From positions 5,332,001 to 5,396,000 of the forward strand of contig OZ257136.1 of assembly GCA_965278995.1 (NCBI GenBank): a DNA stretch of 64,000 nucleotides, in the 5' to 3' direction. A program made the position numbers and the translations under genes. The DNA is from JADJYF01 sp965278995. Lineage in GTDB: Bacteria > Pseudomonadota > Gammaproteobacteria > Ga0077536. Shown here piece after piece: positions 42,510-51,226 of this stretch; position 1 is the first letter of the stretch, and each line of letters starts with the position of its first letter. The notes under the pieces were generated by a model. That model had not been told where the DNA came from. It saw only the letters and a list, made by a program, of their open reading frames with translations, and made no database searches.

Positions 42510-43769
42510 GTGCAAACCGTTGTTATCGGAGCAGGGCTGCTTGGTCTGACCACGGCCTATTTTCTTCGGCAGCACGGTGTCGACGTCCTCGTCATCGAGC
42601 GTCAGTCCGGTCCAGGTCTCGAAACCAGTTTCGCCAACGGTGGCATGCTGCACGCGAGCCAGGCTAGTCCGTGGAATGAACCAGGCGTGCTTGGCATGGC
42701 GCTGCGCATGCTCGGCCGCGAAGATTCTGCGTTGCTCATTCGCCCGCATGCTCTGCCACGGATGCTCGGTTGGGCCTGGCAGTTCGTGCGCAATTCAGCG
42801 CCTTCGCGCTACCTTTCCAATGTAGAAAAGAACGCACGACTTGCGGATTATTCATTGCGTGTCTTGAAAGCGCAGCTTGCGCCACTGGCACTCGAATTCG
42901 ATCGCGTCGATAACGGCACGCTCAAAATCTACCGCACTCAAGCTGAGCTCGATACGGCGATGCTGGTAGCCGAGCGATGTCGCGCCTGGAACGTGCGCTT
43001 CAATCAGTTGACGCCGGCTGCCGTCGCCGCATTGGAACCTGCGCTCGGCCCTGTTGTAGAGCGGCTGTCGGGCGGTATCCATTTTCCGGACGACGTCGCC
43101 GGTGATGCCTACAAATTCTGCCTTACGCTGCATGCGCGCTGCGTCGCCGATGGCGTGCGGTTTGAATTCGGTCGAGAAGCGACGAGCATGATGACGAGCG
43201 AGGGTCGCATTACCGGAGTACGGCTTGGCGATGACCATTACCCGGCTGACGCCTGCGTGATTGCGGCTGCGAGCTACTCGCCGGCACTCGCGCGCAGCGC
43301 CGGGTTGCGTGTACCGGTACAGCCTGTCAAAGGATATTCAATCACTTTGCCGTTGACCGACTGGCCGCAGGTGCCGCTCGTGCCGGTCATCGACGAGCAT
43401 TTTCACGCCGCGGTCTGCCCGCTGGGTACGCGCCTGCGAATTGCCGGTACGGCTGAGTTCGCCGGTTTAGACTCGCGCCTCACGCCATCGCGCATCGCCA
43501 ATCTGTTCGAACTCGTGCACCAGGTCTACCCGCTCGGCGCAGCGCGGATTGATCGTCAGACAGTCTCTCAGTGGTGCGGCTTTCGACCGATGAGCCCTGA
43601 TGGCGTCGGCATCATGGGGCCAACCAGCGTCACCGGACTCTATCTCAACACCGGGCATGGCCATCTGGGTTGGACCATGGCGCCGGGTGCGGGTAAATTG
43701 GTCGCCGACTGCGTCGTCGGTGAAACACCCGAACTCGCAGTCAGCGACTACAGTATGGCGCGTTTTTGA
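42510..43769 (+). CDS. D-amino acid dehydrogenase family protein (DadA-like FAD oxidoreductase)
   Basis: A 419-residue flavoenzyme starting at GTG 42510. The FAD-binding motif VIGAGLLGLTTAYFLRQHG is followed by LETSFANGGMLHASQASPWNEPG, typical of DadA. The C-terminus has GFRPMSPDGVGIMG and LNTGHGHLGWTMAPGAGKL. It would oxidise D-amino acids to keto acids, passing electrons to the respiratory chain. It is not paired with an alanine racemase gene here. A nitroreductase gene follows 24 bp later on the same strand. Confidence 0.9.
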   Translation: MQTVVIGAGLLGLTTAYFLRQHGVDVLVIERQSGPGLETSFANGGMLHASQASPWNEPGVLGMALRMLGREDSALLIRPHALPRMLGWAWQFVRNSAPSRYLSNVEKNARLADYSLRVLKAQLAPLALEFDRVDNGTLKIYRTQAELDTAMLVAERCRAWNVRFNQLTPAAVAALEPALGPVVERLSGGIHFPDDVAGDAYKFCLTLHARCVADGVRFEFGREATSMMTSEGRITGVRLGDDHYPADACVIAAASYSPALARSAGLRVPVQPVKGYSITLPLTDWPQVPLVPVIDEHFHAAVCPLGTRLRIAGTAEFAGLDSRLTPSRIANLFELVHQVYPLGAARIDRQTVSQWCGFRPMSPDGVGIMGPTSVTGLYLNTGHGHLGWTMAPGAGKLVADCVVGETPELAVSDYSMARF

Positions 43770-43793
43770 AGCGTCCTTAGTGAGGTGGTTATC

Positions 43794-44417
43794 GTGGAGT
43801 TCTCCGACATCGTTCGCAGCCGTCACAGTGTTCGCCACTTCGAACCAGGTATCAGCATCTCGGATGACGAACTGACAGCTATCTTCAGTGAAGTCGTGTT
43901 GAGTCCGAGTTCCTTCAATATTCAGCATTGGCGTTTCGTCGTCGTGCGCGACGGCGCGCGCAAGCAGGCGCTGCGCAAGCTTGCTTTCGGGCAGGCTCAG
44001 GTCGAGCAATGCGCGGCGGCGATATTGATCTGCGGGCGGCTCGATTCGCATCACGATGCCGGGCGAATCTACGGCGATGAGAGCGCCGAGATGCGCGACA
44101 AATACGTGCCGATGATTGAGGGTGTGTATCGCGATCAGCCCCAGCTCCAGCGCGAAGAGGCAATTCGCAGTGGCGCGATGGCGGCGATGTCACTGATGTA
44201 TGCAGCCAAAAATCGTGGCTGGGATACCGGCCCGATGATCGGTTTTGACGCAGTCAAAGTCGCAGAGATGCTCGAACTCGATGAGCAGTCAGTTCCCGTC
44301 ATGCTGCTGGTGCTTGGGCAGGCGGCCGGCGCGCGACAACCGGCGCGCGGATATCGCCGACCGCTCTCGGAAGTCGTCTGTCTGGAATCGATGCGGGGCT
44401 CTCGTCTGGGGTCTTGA
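43794..44417 (+). CDS. Nitroreductase family protein
   Basis: 207 residues from GTG 43794. The upstream GTG 43785 adds three residues. The FMN contacts are R-S-R-H-S-V-R-HFEP at the N-terminus and SPSSFNIQHWRFVVV. The C-terminal LVLGQAAGARQPARGYRRPLSEV is typical of the family. NAD(P)H-dependent FMN reductase of unknown substrate. It may be cotranscribed with the DadA-like gene and the Cys-rich gene after it. Confidence 0.88.
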   Translation: MEFSDIVRSRHSVRHFEPGISISDDELTAIFSEVVLSPSSFNIQHWRFVVVRDGARKQALRKLAFGQAQVEQCAAAILICGRLDSHHDAGRIYGDESAEMRDKYVPMIEGVYRDQPQLQREEAIRSGAMAAMSLMYAAKNRGWDTGPMIGFDAVKVAEMLELDEQSVPVMLLVLGQAAGARQPARGYRRPLSEVVCLESMRGSRLGS

Positions 44418-44435
44418 ACGCTGCAGGAGCGCGCC

Positions 44436-44816
44436 ATGATCGAGCGTGAGGCGAAACTGGTGTGCTGGCGCTGCGGTGCAGCGATAGCGGACGACGATCT
44501 GCCATTGCGGCGCGCCGATATCTGCAGGAGCTGCAGTGCCGATCTTCATGTCTGCAAGCTCTGCGTGTTCTACAACCCGCGCGTCGCCGATGCCTGTGAG
44601 GAACCCATAGCGCTCGCTGTCGGCAACAAGGAACGCTCCAATTTCTGCGACTACTTCAAACCCAAGGCGGGAGCCTGGGTGGCTGGAAAAGATGCCGCTC
44701 AGCAGCGCGCGCAATCCGCGCTCGATGCCTTGTTCGGTGGTACATCGGCAGCCAACACCGACCTGCCTGGTGATGCTGCGCTGTCTGATCTCGATCGGCT
44801 GTTCAAGCGCGACTAG
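44436..44816 (+). CDS. Cysteine-rich zinc-ribbon-like conserved hypothetical protein
   Basis: 126 residues. It has three CxxC-type pairs in the first ~60 residues (CWRCG, CRSCSADLHVCKLC) and further Cys in VADACEEPIA and NFCDYFKP, a pattern of one or two zinc-binding knuckles. The C-terminal ~50 residues are helical and acidic (QSALDALFGG, LSDLDRLFKRD). I recognise the type as a conserved gammaproteobacterial hypothetical, but not a function. It lies 18 bp after the nitroreductase gene. Confidence 0.75.
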   Translation: MIEREAKLVCWRCGAAIADDDLPLRRADICRSCSADLHVCKLCVFYNPRVADACEEPIALAVGNKERSNFCDYFKPKAGAWVAGKDAAQQRAQSALDALFGGTSAANTDLPGDAALSDLDRLFKRD

Positions 44817-44939
44817 CGGCGAATGCCATCGGCGCTGCTCTCAGCGCGCTTGACACACCCGGTGGGCGCTTCTAGCGTGTCGGGGCGCGCCACGCACGGG
44901 CGCGGGTATCCATGAACAAGCGATGATGAGGGGAGAACG

Positions 44940-45794
44940 ATGACTACGACGCACATGACGGTGCTGGCCGAGGGGTTTGTGTTCCTGGAAGGGCCGCGCT
45001 GGCACGATGGCCGCCTGTACTTTTCCGATATGTGGGGGCACGCCATTCATGCGATGACGGAGGCCGGCGTTGTCAGCCGGATTGCGGATGTGCCGATGCG
45101 TCCGTCCGGGTTGTGCTTCCTCCCTGATGGCTCGCTGATTACCGTATCGATGGGTGATCGCAAACTCATGCGCGTTGGCACCAACGGCAAGCTCAGCGAA
45201 TACGCCGACGTGTCGGCGCTGGCGCAGCACGACATCAATGATACGGTCGTCGACTCGGCTGGCAACATCTACGTCGGCCACTTTGGCTACGACATCATCC
45301 AGGGCGAGGAACCTAAACCGGCCAGCCTGATCCTGGTGACGCCCGATGGTCGCAGCCGCGTCTGTGCACCGAGCATGAGTTTCCCTAACGGTACTGTGAT
45401 TACTCCTGACGGCAGCACGCTGATCTGTGCCGAGACGTTTGCCAGCACGCTCACGGCTTTCGATCGCGCGGCCGACGGCGGGCTATCGAATCGCCGTGTA
45501 TGGGCGAACTTGGGCGACGAACATCCAGATGGCATCTGCCTCGATGCCGAAGGCGCAATCTGGGTTTCGTGTTTTACTAGTGGTCAGTTCATCCGGGTGC
45601 AGCAGGGTGGCGCAGTCACCCATCGTATCGCCACGCCCGGTAAACGGGCTGTCGCCTGCAACCTGGGTGGCGCCGATGGCCGAACACTGTTCGGTCTGAC
45701 TTACGAAGGCGAAATCGGCGATATTTCGAGCGGTGCACGCAGCGCACGGATAGAAGTTTGCAAAGTCGAGGTGGCGGCTGCCGGCTCGCCCTGA
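44940..45794 (+). CDS. SMP-30/gluconolactonase-like beta-propeller hydrolase
   Basis: 284 residues. FLEGPRWHDGRLYFSDMWGHAIH at ~17-39 holds the metal-binding Glu of the SMP-30 family. The Asn/Asp ligands are in HDINDTVVDSAGNIYVGHFGYD and FPNGTVITPDGSTLICAET, and HPDGICLDAEGAIWVSCF carries the next metal Asp. A six-bladed propeller lactonase is likely. Lactones made by Baeyer-Villiger enzymes are plausible substrates (inference). It converges on an OFA transporter gene. Confidence 0.88.
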   Translation: MTTTHMTVLAEGFVFLEGPRWHDGRLYFSDMWGHAIHAMTEAGVVSRIADVPMRPSGLCFLPDGSLITVSMGDRKLMRVGTNGKLSEYADVSALAQHDINDTVVDSAGNIYVGHFGYDIIQGEEPKPASLILVTPDGRSRVCAPSMSFPNGTVITPDGSTLICAETFASTLTAFDRAADGGLSNRRVWANLGDEHPDGICLDAEGAIWVSCFTSGQFIRVQQGGAVTHRIATPGKRAVACNLGGADGRTLFGLTYEGEIGDISSGARSARIEVCKVEVAAAGSP

Positions 45795-45827
45795 GCAGGG
45801 GGCATCGATGCTGCGCTACGTGCAGAA

Positions 45828-47519
45828 CTAAGTTGATAGCCCGGTCATATGATGGCGCGCATTGACCGGGCGCATGAGTGCATTCGCGATGAACGCGATA
45901 AACAGCAGCGCCGCCATCAGATACATCGTTTCGCTGTAGAGCCCGGGTGTTGGATCGGTGGTGCCGACAGGCACCAGTTCCATCAGCTTGGCGATGGTCA
46001 CGGTCTTGGCGGCGACGAGTTGTTCGAGTTGGTCTAGCTGCGCGCCAAAAGCTGCTTCGAAGCGGGGCGGTTCGACGCGGGCGGCGAGATCCGCAATCGC
46101 GCGCGTCACGGCATGCTCGCGCAGCGTGGTGATCGCAAGCGGCCCGAGCACGCCGGCTGTGCTCCACGCGGTGAGCAGTCGGCCGTGTATGCCACCGACA
46201 TAGCGGGTGCCGAAGAGATCGGCGATATAAGCGGGGATGGTCGCGAAGCCGCCGCCATACATGGTGAAAATCAGCATGGTTGCCCCATAGAAACCGACCA
46301 GCCACAGCGTGGCAGGCTGCACGCTGACCTGTGCCGCGAAGTAGGGGATGGAGCAGTAGAGCGCTATCCCCAGACCGAAGAACAGGTAGTAAGTCGTGCG
46401 CCTGCCGATGAAATCCGACACGCTCGCCCAGACGAAACGACCGCCCATGTTGAACAGGCTGATCATGAGCACATAGGTTGCGGCAAACTTGACGTCGACG
46501 ATCGCCGGCAAGGTAGTGCCAAAGATTTCGGTCATCATCGTCTTGGCTACTGCCAGTACACCGATGCCGGCTGTGACATTGAAGCAGAGCATGATCCAGA
46601 GTTGATAGAACTGCGGCGTTTTCAGGGCCTCGTCGATATGCACATGATGGCGCGTGATCATGCGTTCGCCGGTTTCGGGTGGTGCTGACCAGCCGCTCGG
46701 TTGCCAGCCTGGTCCGGGCACCCGATAGGCAAAAGCGGCAATCAGCATGACAACGAAGTAGATGGCGCCAAGCGTGAAAAACGTCTGTGCAGCGCCGACC
46801 GTGCCGGTACCGACGACATAGACACCTTCGGCTCCCGGCACAATCATGCCAGCGACATCGTTGGCGCCGATCACGACGACTTCGCGCAGGGTGCCACCGA
46901 CCATAGCCAGACGTCGGCCAGCCTCGGTCACCAGTTCCACGCTGCCGGTGCTGCCCAGATAATCAGGCGCGCGGTAGTACAGCCGGAGGAACCCCTCGAT
47001 CATCGGTTTGGCCAGCATTGCCCCGCCACCGAAGCCCATGATGGCTATTCCGGTCGCCATGCCGCGTCTATCTGGAAACCAGCGGATCAACGTGCTGACC
47101 GGCGAGACATAACCGAGCCCGAGCCCGCAGCCGCCAATCACGCCATAGCCCAGATAGACCAGCCAGAGCTGACCAATCACGATGCCGAGGCCGCCGATGA
47201 GAAACCCGCCGCCCCAGCAGCACGCAGAAACCACGCCGACCATGCGCGGGCCGACCTGCTCCAGCCATTTGCCGGCAATCGCGGCTGAAAGGCCGAGAAA
47301 CACGATGGCGACGGTGAAGATAGTGACCACACTGGTCAGCGACCAGTCGTCGGCGGAAGACGTCACGACGCCGACGCGTTTGATCAAGGCCGGATTGAAC
47401 AGGCTCCAGGCATAGACCGACCCGATGCACAGGTGAATGCCTAACGCAGCCGGCGCAATCAGCCAGCGGTTGAATCCTGCTGGCGCAAGGATGCGATCTT
47501 TGGACAGCAGGCCGGCCAT
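45828..47519 (-). CDS. OFA-family MFS transporter (oxalate/formate antiporter-like)
   Basis: 563 residues with about twelve helices. The family mark GFNRWLIAPAALGIHLCIGSVYAWSLF covers the first helix, followed by GPRMVGVVSACCWGGGFL and YGVIGGCGLGLGYVSPVSTLIRWFPDRRG. A ~55-residue soluble insertion lies around residues 195-250 and a ~40-residue tail loop around 465-515, longer than the OxlT prototype (~420), as in several proteobacterial members. It transports small organic anions. The exact substrate is unknown. Confidence 0.88.
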   Translation of the reverse strand: MAGLLSKDRILAPAGFNRWLIAPAALGIHLCIGSVYAWSLFNPALIKRVGVVTSSADDWSLTSVVTIFTVAIVFLGLSAAIAGKWLEQVGPRMVGVVSACCWGGGFLIGGLGIVIGQLWLVYLGYGVIGGCGLGLGYVSPVSTLIRWFPDRRGMATGIAIMGFGGGAMLAKPMIEGFLRLYYRAPDYLGSTGSVELVTEAGRRLAMVGGTLREVVVIGANDVAGMIVPGAEGVYVVGTGTVGAAQTFFTLGAIYFVVMLIAAFAYRVPGPGWQPSGWSAPPETGERMITRHHVHIDEALKTPQFYQLWIMLCFNVTAGIGVLAVAKTMMTEIFGTTLPAIVDVKFAATYVLMISLFNMGGRFVWASVSDFIGRRTTYYLFFGLGIALYCSIPYFAAQVSVQPATLWLVGFYGATMLIFTMYGGGFATIPAYIADLFGTRYVGGIHGRLLTAWSTAGVLGPLAITTLREHAVTRAIADLAARVEPPRFEAAFGAQLDQLEQLVAAKTVTIAKLMELVPVGTTDPTPGLYSETMYLMAALLFIAFIANALMRPVNARHHMTGLST

Positions 47520-47661
47520 GGTGAACTCCCCTTCAACGGCAGGTATCCGCCGCGCAGGTCGAGTGGCGGCGCACGAGGGTCACCAAAGATACACGGCAAG
47601 TCAAGGCTCGCCACGTATTCTGAATCTGGGCCGGACAGGACGCGCTGGAGTTGCGCTGCGT

Positions 47662-49422
47662 TCAGGCCGCGCGCGCGGCCGCAGTGCCGGCGCTCCAGAT
47701 GTAATGCGCGATGGCGAGGCGGCCGTCGTCTTCGTATTCGAGCCTGGCGCAGAGCGAGCGGACCAGAGCGATGCCACGGCCGCTGTGGGTGTTGTTGTCT
47801 TTCAGGTCTGAAAATGCAACGCGTGGTTCAAATGGCCGACCGGTATTGCGCACGCGAATCTCCAATTCCCCACCGTCCGTCGTCGGTGTGTGCGTCAGCG
47901 TGATCGAGATACTCCCGTCGCGTGCTTCGGCCAGCAGTGACTGGCGTTGCGAGTAGTATTCGACGAAGCCTTCCGGACTGCGCTTGAGTGCCGATTCGAG
48001 GCCGAGCAAGCCGTGCTCGAGTGCATTGGAATAGAGCTCGCTCAGAATCAGATAAATTTGCGAACTGCGTTGACCGAAACCCTGCAGGACGTCGGTGCAG
48101 GTCGTGAAAACTGGCAGCGGATCGCCGTTCCTGATCGCGTCGATGCCGAGATCGATGTTGACCCGCCAGGCAGTTGCCGCTTTACCTACCGGAGCGAGTG
48201 CGACGGCCGAGCCGGTGCGCTGCATGACATCGGGGTCATAGCGCACTTCGAGCAGCGAGATGTCGTCGTGCGGTCGTGCATCCTGCATGAAGGCATCGAG
48301 TTCCTGCAGGATCCGATCGAAAGTCTCGGCGCCGCCGGTAGCGATGCACTCGCGGAATCGTTCGATGCCGAACATTGTACCGTCCGGTCCGGTCGCTTCC
48401 AACACACCGTCGGAGCAGGCATAAATGCAGTCGCCGGCAGTCAGAGTCCCGTTACGCGCGACAGCATTGAAGTCTTCGCTTGGCAATACACCCAGCGGCA
48501 GATTGGTCGATGCGAAACGCGTGACGGTACCGCTGCTGACGTGATGAACGACAATGTCCGGCAAACCCCCGTTCCAGACCGAAATCATGCCGCCATCGGG
48601 ATCTACTTCAAACAGCGCTGCGGAAAGGAAGCGATCAACCGGCAGCAGGTTGAACATTTTCCGGTTGAGTTCGGCGGCGATCGCTTCGAGCGACAGACCT
48701 TTGGCAACCATCGAGATGAACACGCCGTGGACGACCAGCACGCCGATGGCAGCAGGCAGACCATGACCCGTGAAATCGCCGATCAGATACGCCTGACGCG
48801 AGGAGGGCGCGCGCGCCGCCATGATGAAATCCCCGTTCAGCGTTTCCATCGGCCGCAATACATGGCGAACGTTCGGCGCGGCCAATGAAGCGCTGGTAGC
48901 AAGATTGTCGAGGATCGATTTTGCAATTCCCAGATCGCGCTGCATTTCGCCGCGATAGGAAGCGAGCTCGTCGCGTTGCCGGGCGACAGTCGAATGCAGT
49001 TCGCCAAAACGTAGTACGACGTCGACTTTGGCACGCAGCAACGAAGGTTTGACGGGCTTGACGATGACGTCGTCACCGCCGGACTCAAAGCAACGCAGCA
49101 GCGATGCCTCGTCGGTCACTGCAGTAATAAAAATGACGGGAATGTACGAATTCGGGTAGGCGTTGCGTAGCGCCTGTACGACGATGTAGCCGTCCATATC
49201 CGGCAGCAACACTTCGCAGAAAACGATGTCGGGCTGTTCCTGTTTGCTCAGCTCGATGGCGTCGCCGCCGTTGGCTGCCGCGCGTACTTCGATCCCTGCG
49301 TTCATCAGCACGCGCTGAATGAAATAGCGGTCGTGCGCATTGTCGTCGATGACCAGGGCCGACAGATTGCGATGCAGCGGCAGCGGTGTTGCTCGATTCG
49401 GCATGGCAGGTGCGAGTTTCAT
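47662..49422 (-). CDS. REC-PP2C(SpoIIE)-HATPase regulator with Glu at the phosphoacceptor site
   Basis: A 586-residue, three-domain regulator. The receiver domain (~20-140) has the acidic pair D26-D27, T100 and K122, but position 70, normally the phosphorylated Asp before xxxP, is Glu (FCEVLLPDMDG). A coiled linker follows. The PP2C/SpoIIE phosphatase domain (~190-390) has GDFIMAAR, GDFTGHGLPAAIG and PHDDISLL. A C-terminal RsbW-like ATPase (~440-575) has ELYSNALEHGLL and HSGRGIALVRSL. This is the HsbR layout of Pseudomonas, which controls an anti-sigma antagonist. Glu suggests a constitutively active mimic. Confidence 0.88.
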   Translation of the reverse strand: MKLAPAMPNRATPLPLHRNLSALVIDDNAHDRYFIQRVLMNAGIEVRAAANGGDAIELSKQEQPDIVFCEVLLPDMDGYIVVQALRNAYPNSYIPVIFITAVTDEASLLRCFESGGDDVIVKPVKPSLLRAKVDVVLRFGELHSTVARQRDELASYRGEMQRDLGIAKSILDNLATSASLAAPNVRHVLRPMETLNGDFIMAARAPSSRQAYLIGDFTGHGLPAAIGVLVVHGVFISMVAKGLSLEAIAAELNRKMFNLLPVDRFLSAALFEVDPDGGMISVWNGGLPDIVVHHVSSGTVTRFASTNLPLGVLPSEDFNAVARNGTLTAGDCIYACSDGVLEATGPDGTMFGIERFRECIATGGAETFDRILQELDAFMQDARPHDDISLLEVRYDPDVMQRTGSAVALAPVGKAATAWRVNIDLGIDAIRNGDPLPVFTTCTDVLQGFGQRSSQIYLILSELYSNALEHGLLGLESALKRSPEGFVEYYSQRQSLLAEARDGSISITLTHTPTTDGGELEIRVRNTGRPFEPRVAFSDLKDNNTHSGRGIALVRSLCARLEYEDDGRLAIAHYIWSAGTAAARAA

Positions 49423-49610
49423 CTGAGTTCCGGTTAGCGGGCTGGGACACGATTACTTGAGCGCGACCACAGAGTTCGCACTAGAATGGGGCGGCATCCG
49501 TACGACGCGACAGAACAGGAGGCCGGTATTCGAAGACCAGCCCCGCGTGTACACTTGCGGCCCCGGCCGCCAGTCCGTCCGGCTTATGTCATCTGCATCG
49601 GAGGGGAGCC

Positions 49611-50780
49611 ATGCAATCCAGCAAAAACCGTATCCTGACCACCCATGTCGGCAGCCTGCCGCGCGAGCGCGAACTATCCGACCTGCTGATTGCCGAAGAA
49701 GATCGCCAGTCGATCGACAAGGCCCGGCTCGACAAACTCTCTGAGGCCGGCGTACGGCGCTGCGTGCGCGCCCAGATCGACTCCGGCGTCGATGTCATTA
49801 ATGACGGCGAGCAGCCCCGGGTCGGCTTCCAGACTTATGTCGCCCAGCGGCTGTCCGGTTTTGGCGGCGTGAGTGAGCGTGATCTGTTCACCGATTTCGC
49901 CCGCTATCCGGATTTCGCGCAGGTCTGGGCCAATCGCGGCATGGTGATGTCCAAGGTATTCGACGCTCCGGCCGCGAATGCCGACGTTCATTATATTGAT
50001 CTTGCTCCGGCACGGCGCGAGTGCGACATGTTCGACGCGGCACTGGCCGACGCCGACAGCAAAGGCAAAGGCAAGTACGTCGAAACGTTCATGACCGCAG
50101 CCTGCCCGGGCATCGTTTGCACGACGATGGGCAACAAGTACTACGACACGCACGAAGCGTACGTTCGAGCTGTCGGTCGCGAAATGAAGCAGGAGTACGA
50201 GCTTATCCATTCGCGCGGCTATCTGCTGCAGCTTGATTGCCCGGATCTCGCGATGGAACGGCATGGCATGTTCCAGCACAACTCGATCAAGGAATTCCAG
50301 GACGCCATCGCTATTCATATCGATGCCATCAACGAGGCCTGCGTGAATATTCCGCGTGACCGTATCCGGTTGCATGTGTGCTGGGGAAATTATGACGGCC
50401 CCCATGACGACGACGTCGCACTCTCCGATGTGATCCCGGTCATCCGGCATGCCAATGTTGGCGCGTTTTCCATCGAGTTCGCGAATCCACGTCATCAGCA
50501 CGAATACGCAGCACTCAAGCGCGAGCGTCTACCGGATCACGCGATTGTGATCCCGGGTGTGATCGACTCGACCGTCAACTACATCGAGCATCCCCAGGTG
50601 ATCTGCAATCGTATTCTCGAAGCGGTCGATGCGGTCGGCGATAAAGAGCGCGTGATCGCCGGTGCAGACTGCGGTTTCGGCACGTTCGCCGGCTGGGAAA
50701 TGGTCGCTCCGACCGTGGTGTGGGCGAAGTTCGCAGCACTGGCAGAGGGTGCCCGCCTGGCCAGCGCGAAACTCTGGTAA
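49611..50780 (+). CDS. Cobalamin-independent methionine synthase-like protein (MetE C-terminal family)
   Basis: 389 residues forming a single MetE-C-type barrel, much shorter than MetE (~750). The N-terminus ILTTHVGSLPRERELSDLL matches the short group that includes epoxyalkane:coenzyme M transferase-like enzymes. Zinc-ligand motifs are LHVCWGNYDGPH (His and Cys) and GADCGFGTF (Cys). Alkyl transfer to or from a thiol is likely. The thiol and donor are unknown. GGAGGGGAG lies 4-8 nt upstream of the ATG. Confidence 0.85.
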   Translation: MQSSKNRILTTHVGSLPRERELSDLLIAEEDRQSIDKARLDKLSEAGVRRCVRAQIDSGVDVINDGEQPRVGFQTYVAQRLSGFGGVSERDLFTDFARYPDFAQVWANRGMVMSKVFDAPAANADVHYIDLAPARRECDMFDAALADADSKGKGKYVETFMTAACPGIVCTTMGNKYYDTHEAYVRAVGREMKQEYELIHSRGYLLQLDCPDLAMERHGMFQHNSIKEFQDAIAIHIDAINEACVNIPRDRIRLHVCWGNYDGPHDDDVALSDVIPVIRHANVGAFSIEFANPRHQHEYAALKRERLPDHAIVIPGVIDSTVNYIEHPQVICNRILEAVDAVGDKERVIAGADCGFGTFAGWEMVAPTVVWAKFAALAEGARLASAKLW

Positions 50781-50907
50781 GGCCTCTGCCGTCAGAGCCC
50801 TGCGCAATTTGGCGCAGAGCTCTGATCAAGCCGAACAGTAAGCCGCTGATTGCTCCAGCAGCGGTGACCGCGCTTTTGTCTGTTTCCTATAGCAAGCTGT
50901 GAACGCC

Positions 50908-51222
50908 ATGGATGCCATCTACGCCCGTATTTACGCCGACCCTGAATTCCAGGCGTTGCAGCGCCGACGTGGCCGGTTTATCTGGACGCTCTCGCTGCTC
51001 ATGGTGAGTGCATTCTTCTCGTTTATTCTTGTTATCGGATTCAATCCGGCGCTGCTCGCAATGCCACTCGGCCCTGATACCGTGATTACGCTCGGGATTC
51101 CGGTCGGCGTCGCCATCATTCTGCTCGGCTTTGTCCTGACCGGACTGTACGTCTATCGTGCGAACGGCGAATTCGATCGCGCCAATGCCGCGATCGTCGC
51201 GCGGCTCGGCGAGTTGCGCTGA
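50908..51222 (+). CDS. DUF485 inner-membrane protein (YjcH-like)
   Basis: 104 residues from the ATG at 50908. A GTG at 50899 would add three residues. FQALQRRRGRFIWTLSLLMVSAFFSFIL and GIPVGVAIILLGFVLTGLYVYRANGEFD form the two helices of DUF485. YjcH is encoded upstream of the acetate permease ActP in many bacteria. The transporter gene follows 4 bp later here. Confidence 0.9.
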   Translation: MDAIYARIYADPEFQALQRRRGRFIWTLSLLMVSAFFSFILVIGFNPALLAMPLGPDTVITLGIPVGVAIILLGFVLTGLYVYRANGEFDRANAAIVARLGELR

Positions 51223-51226
51223 ACGG

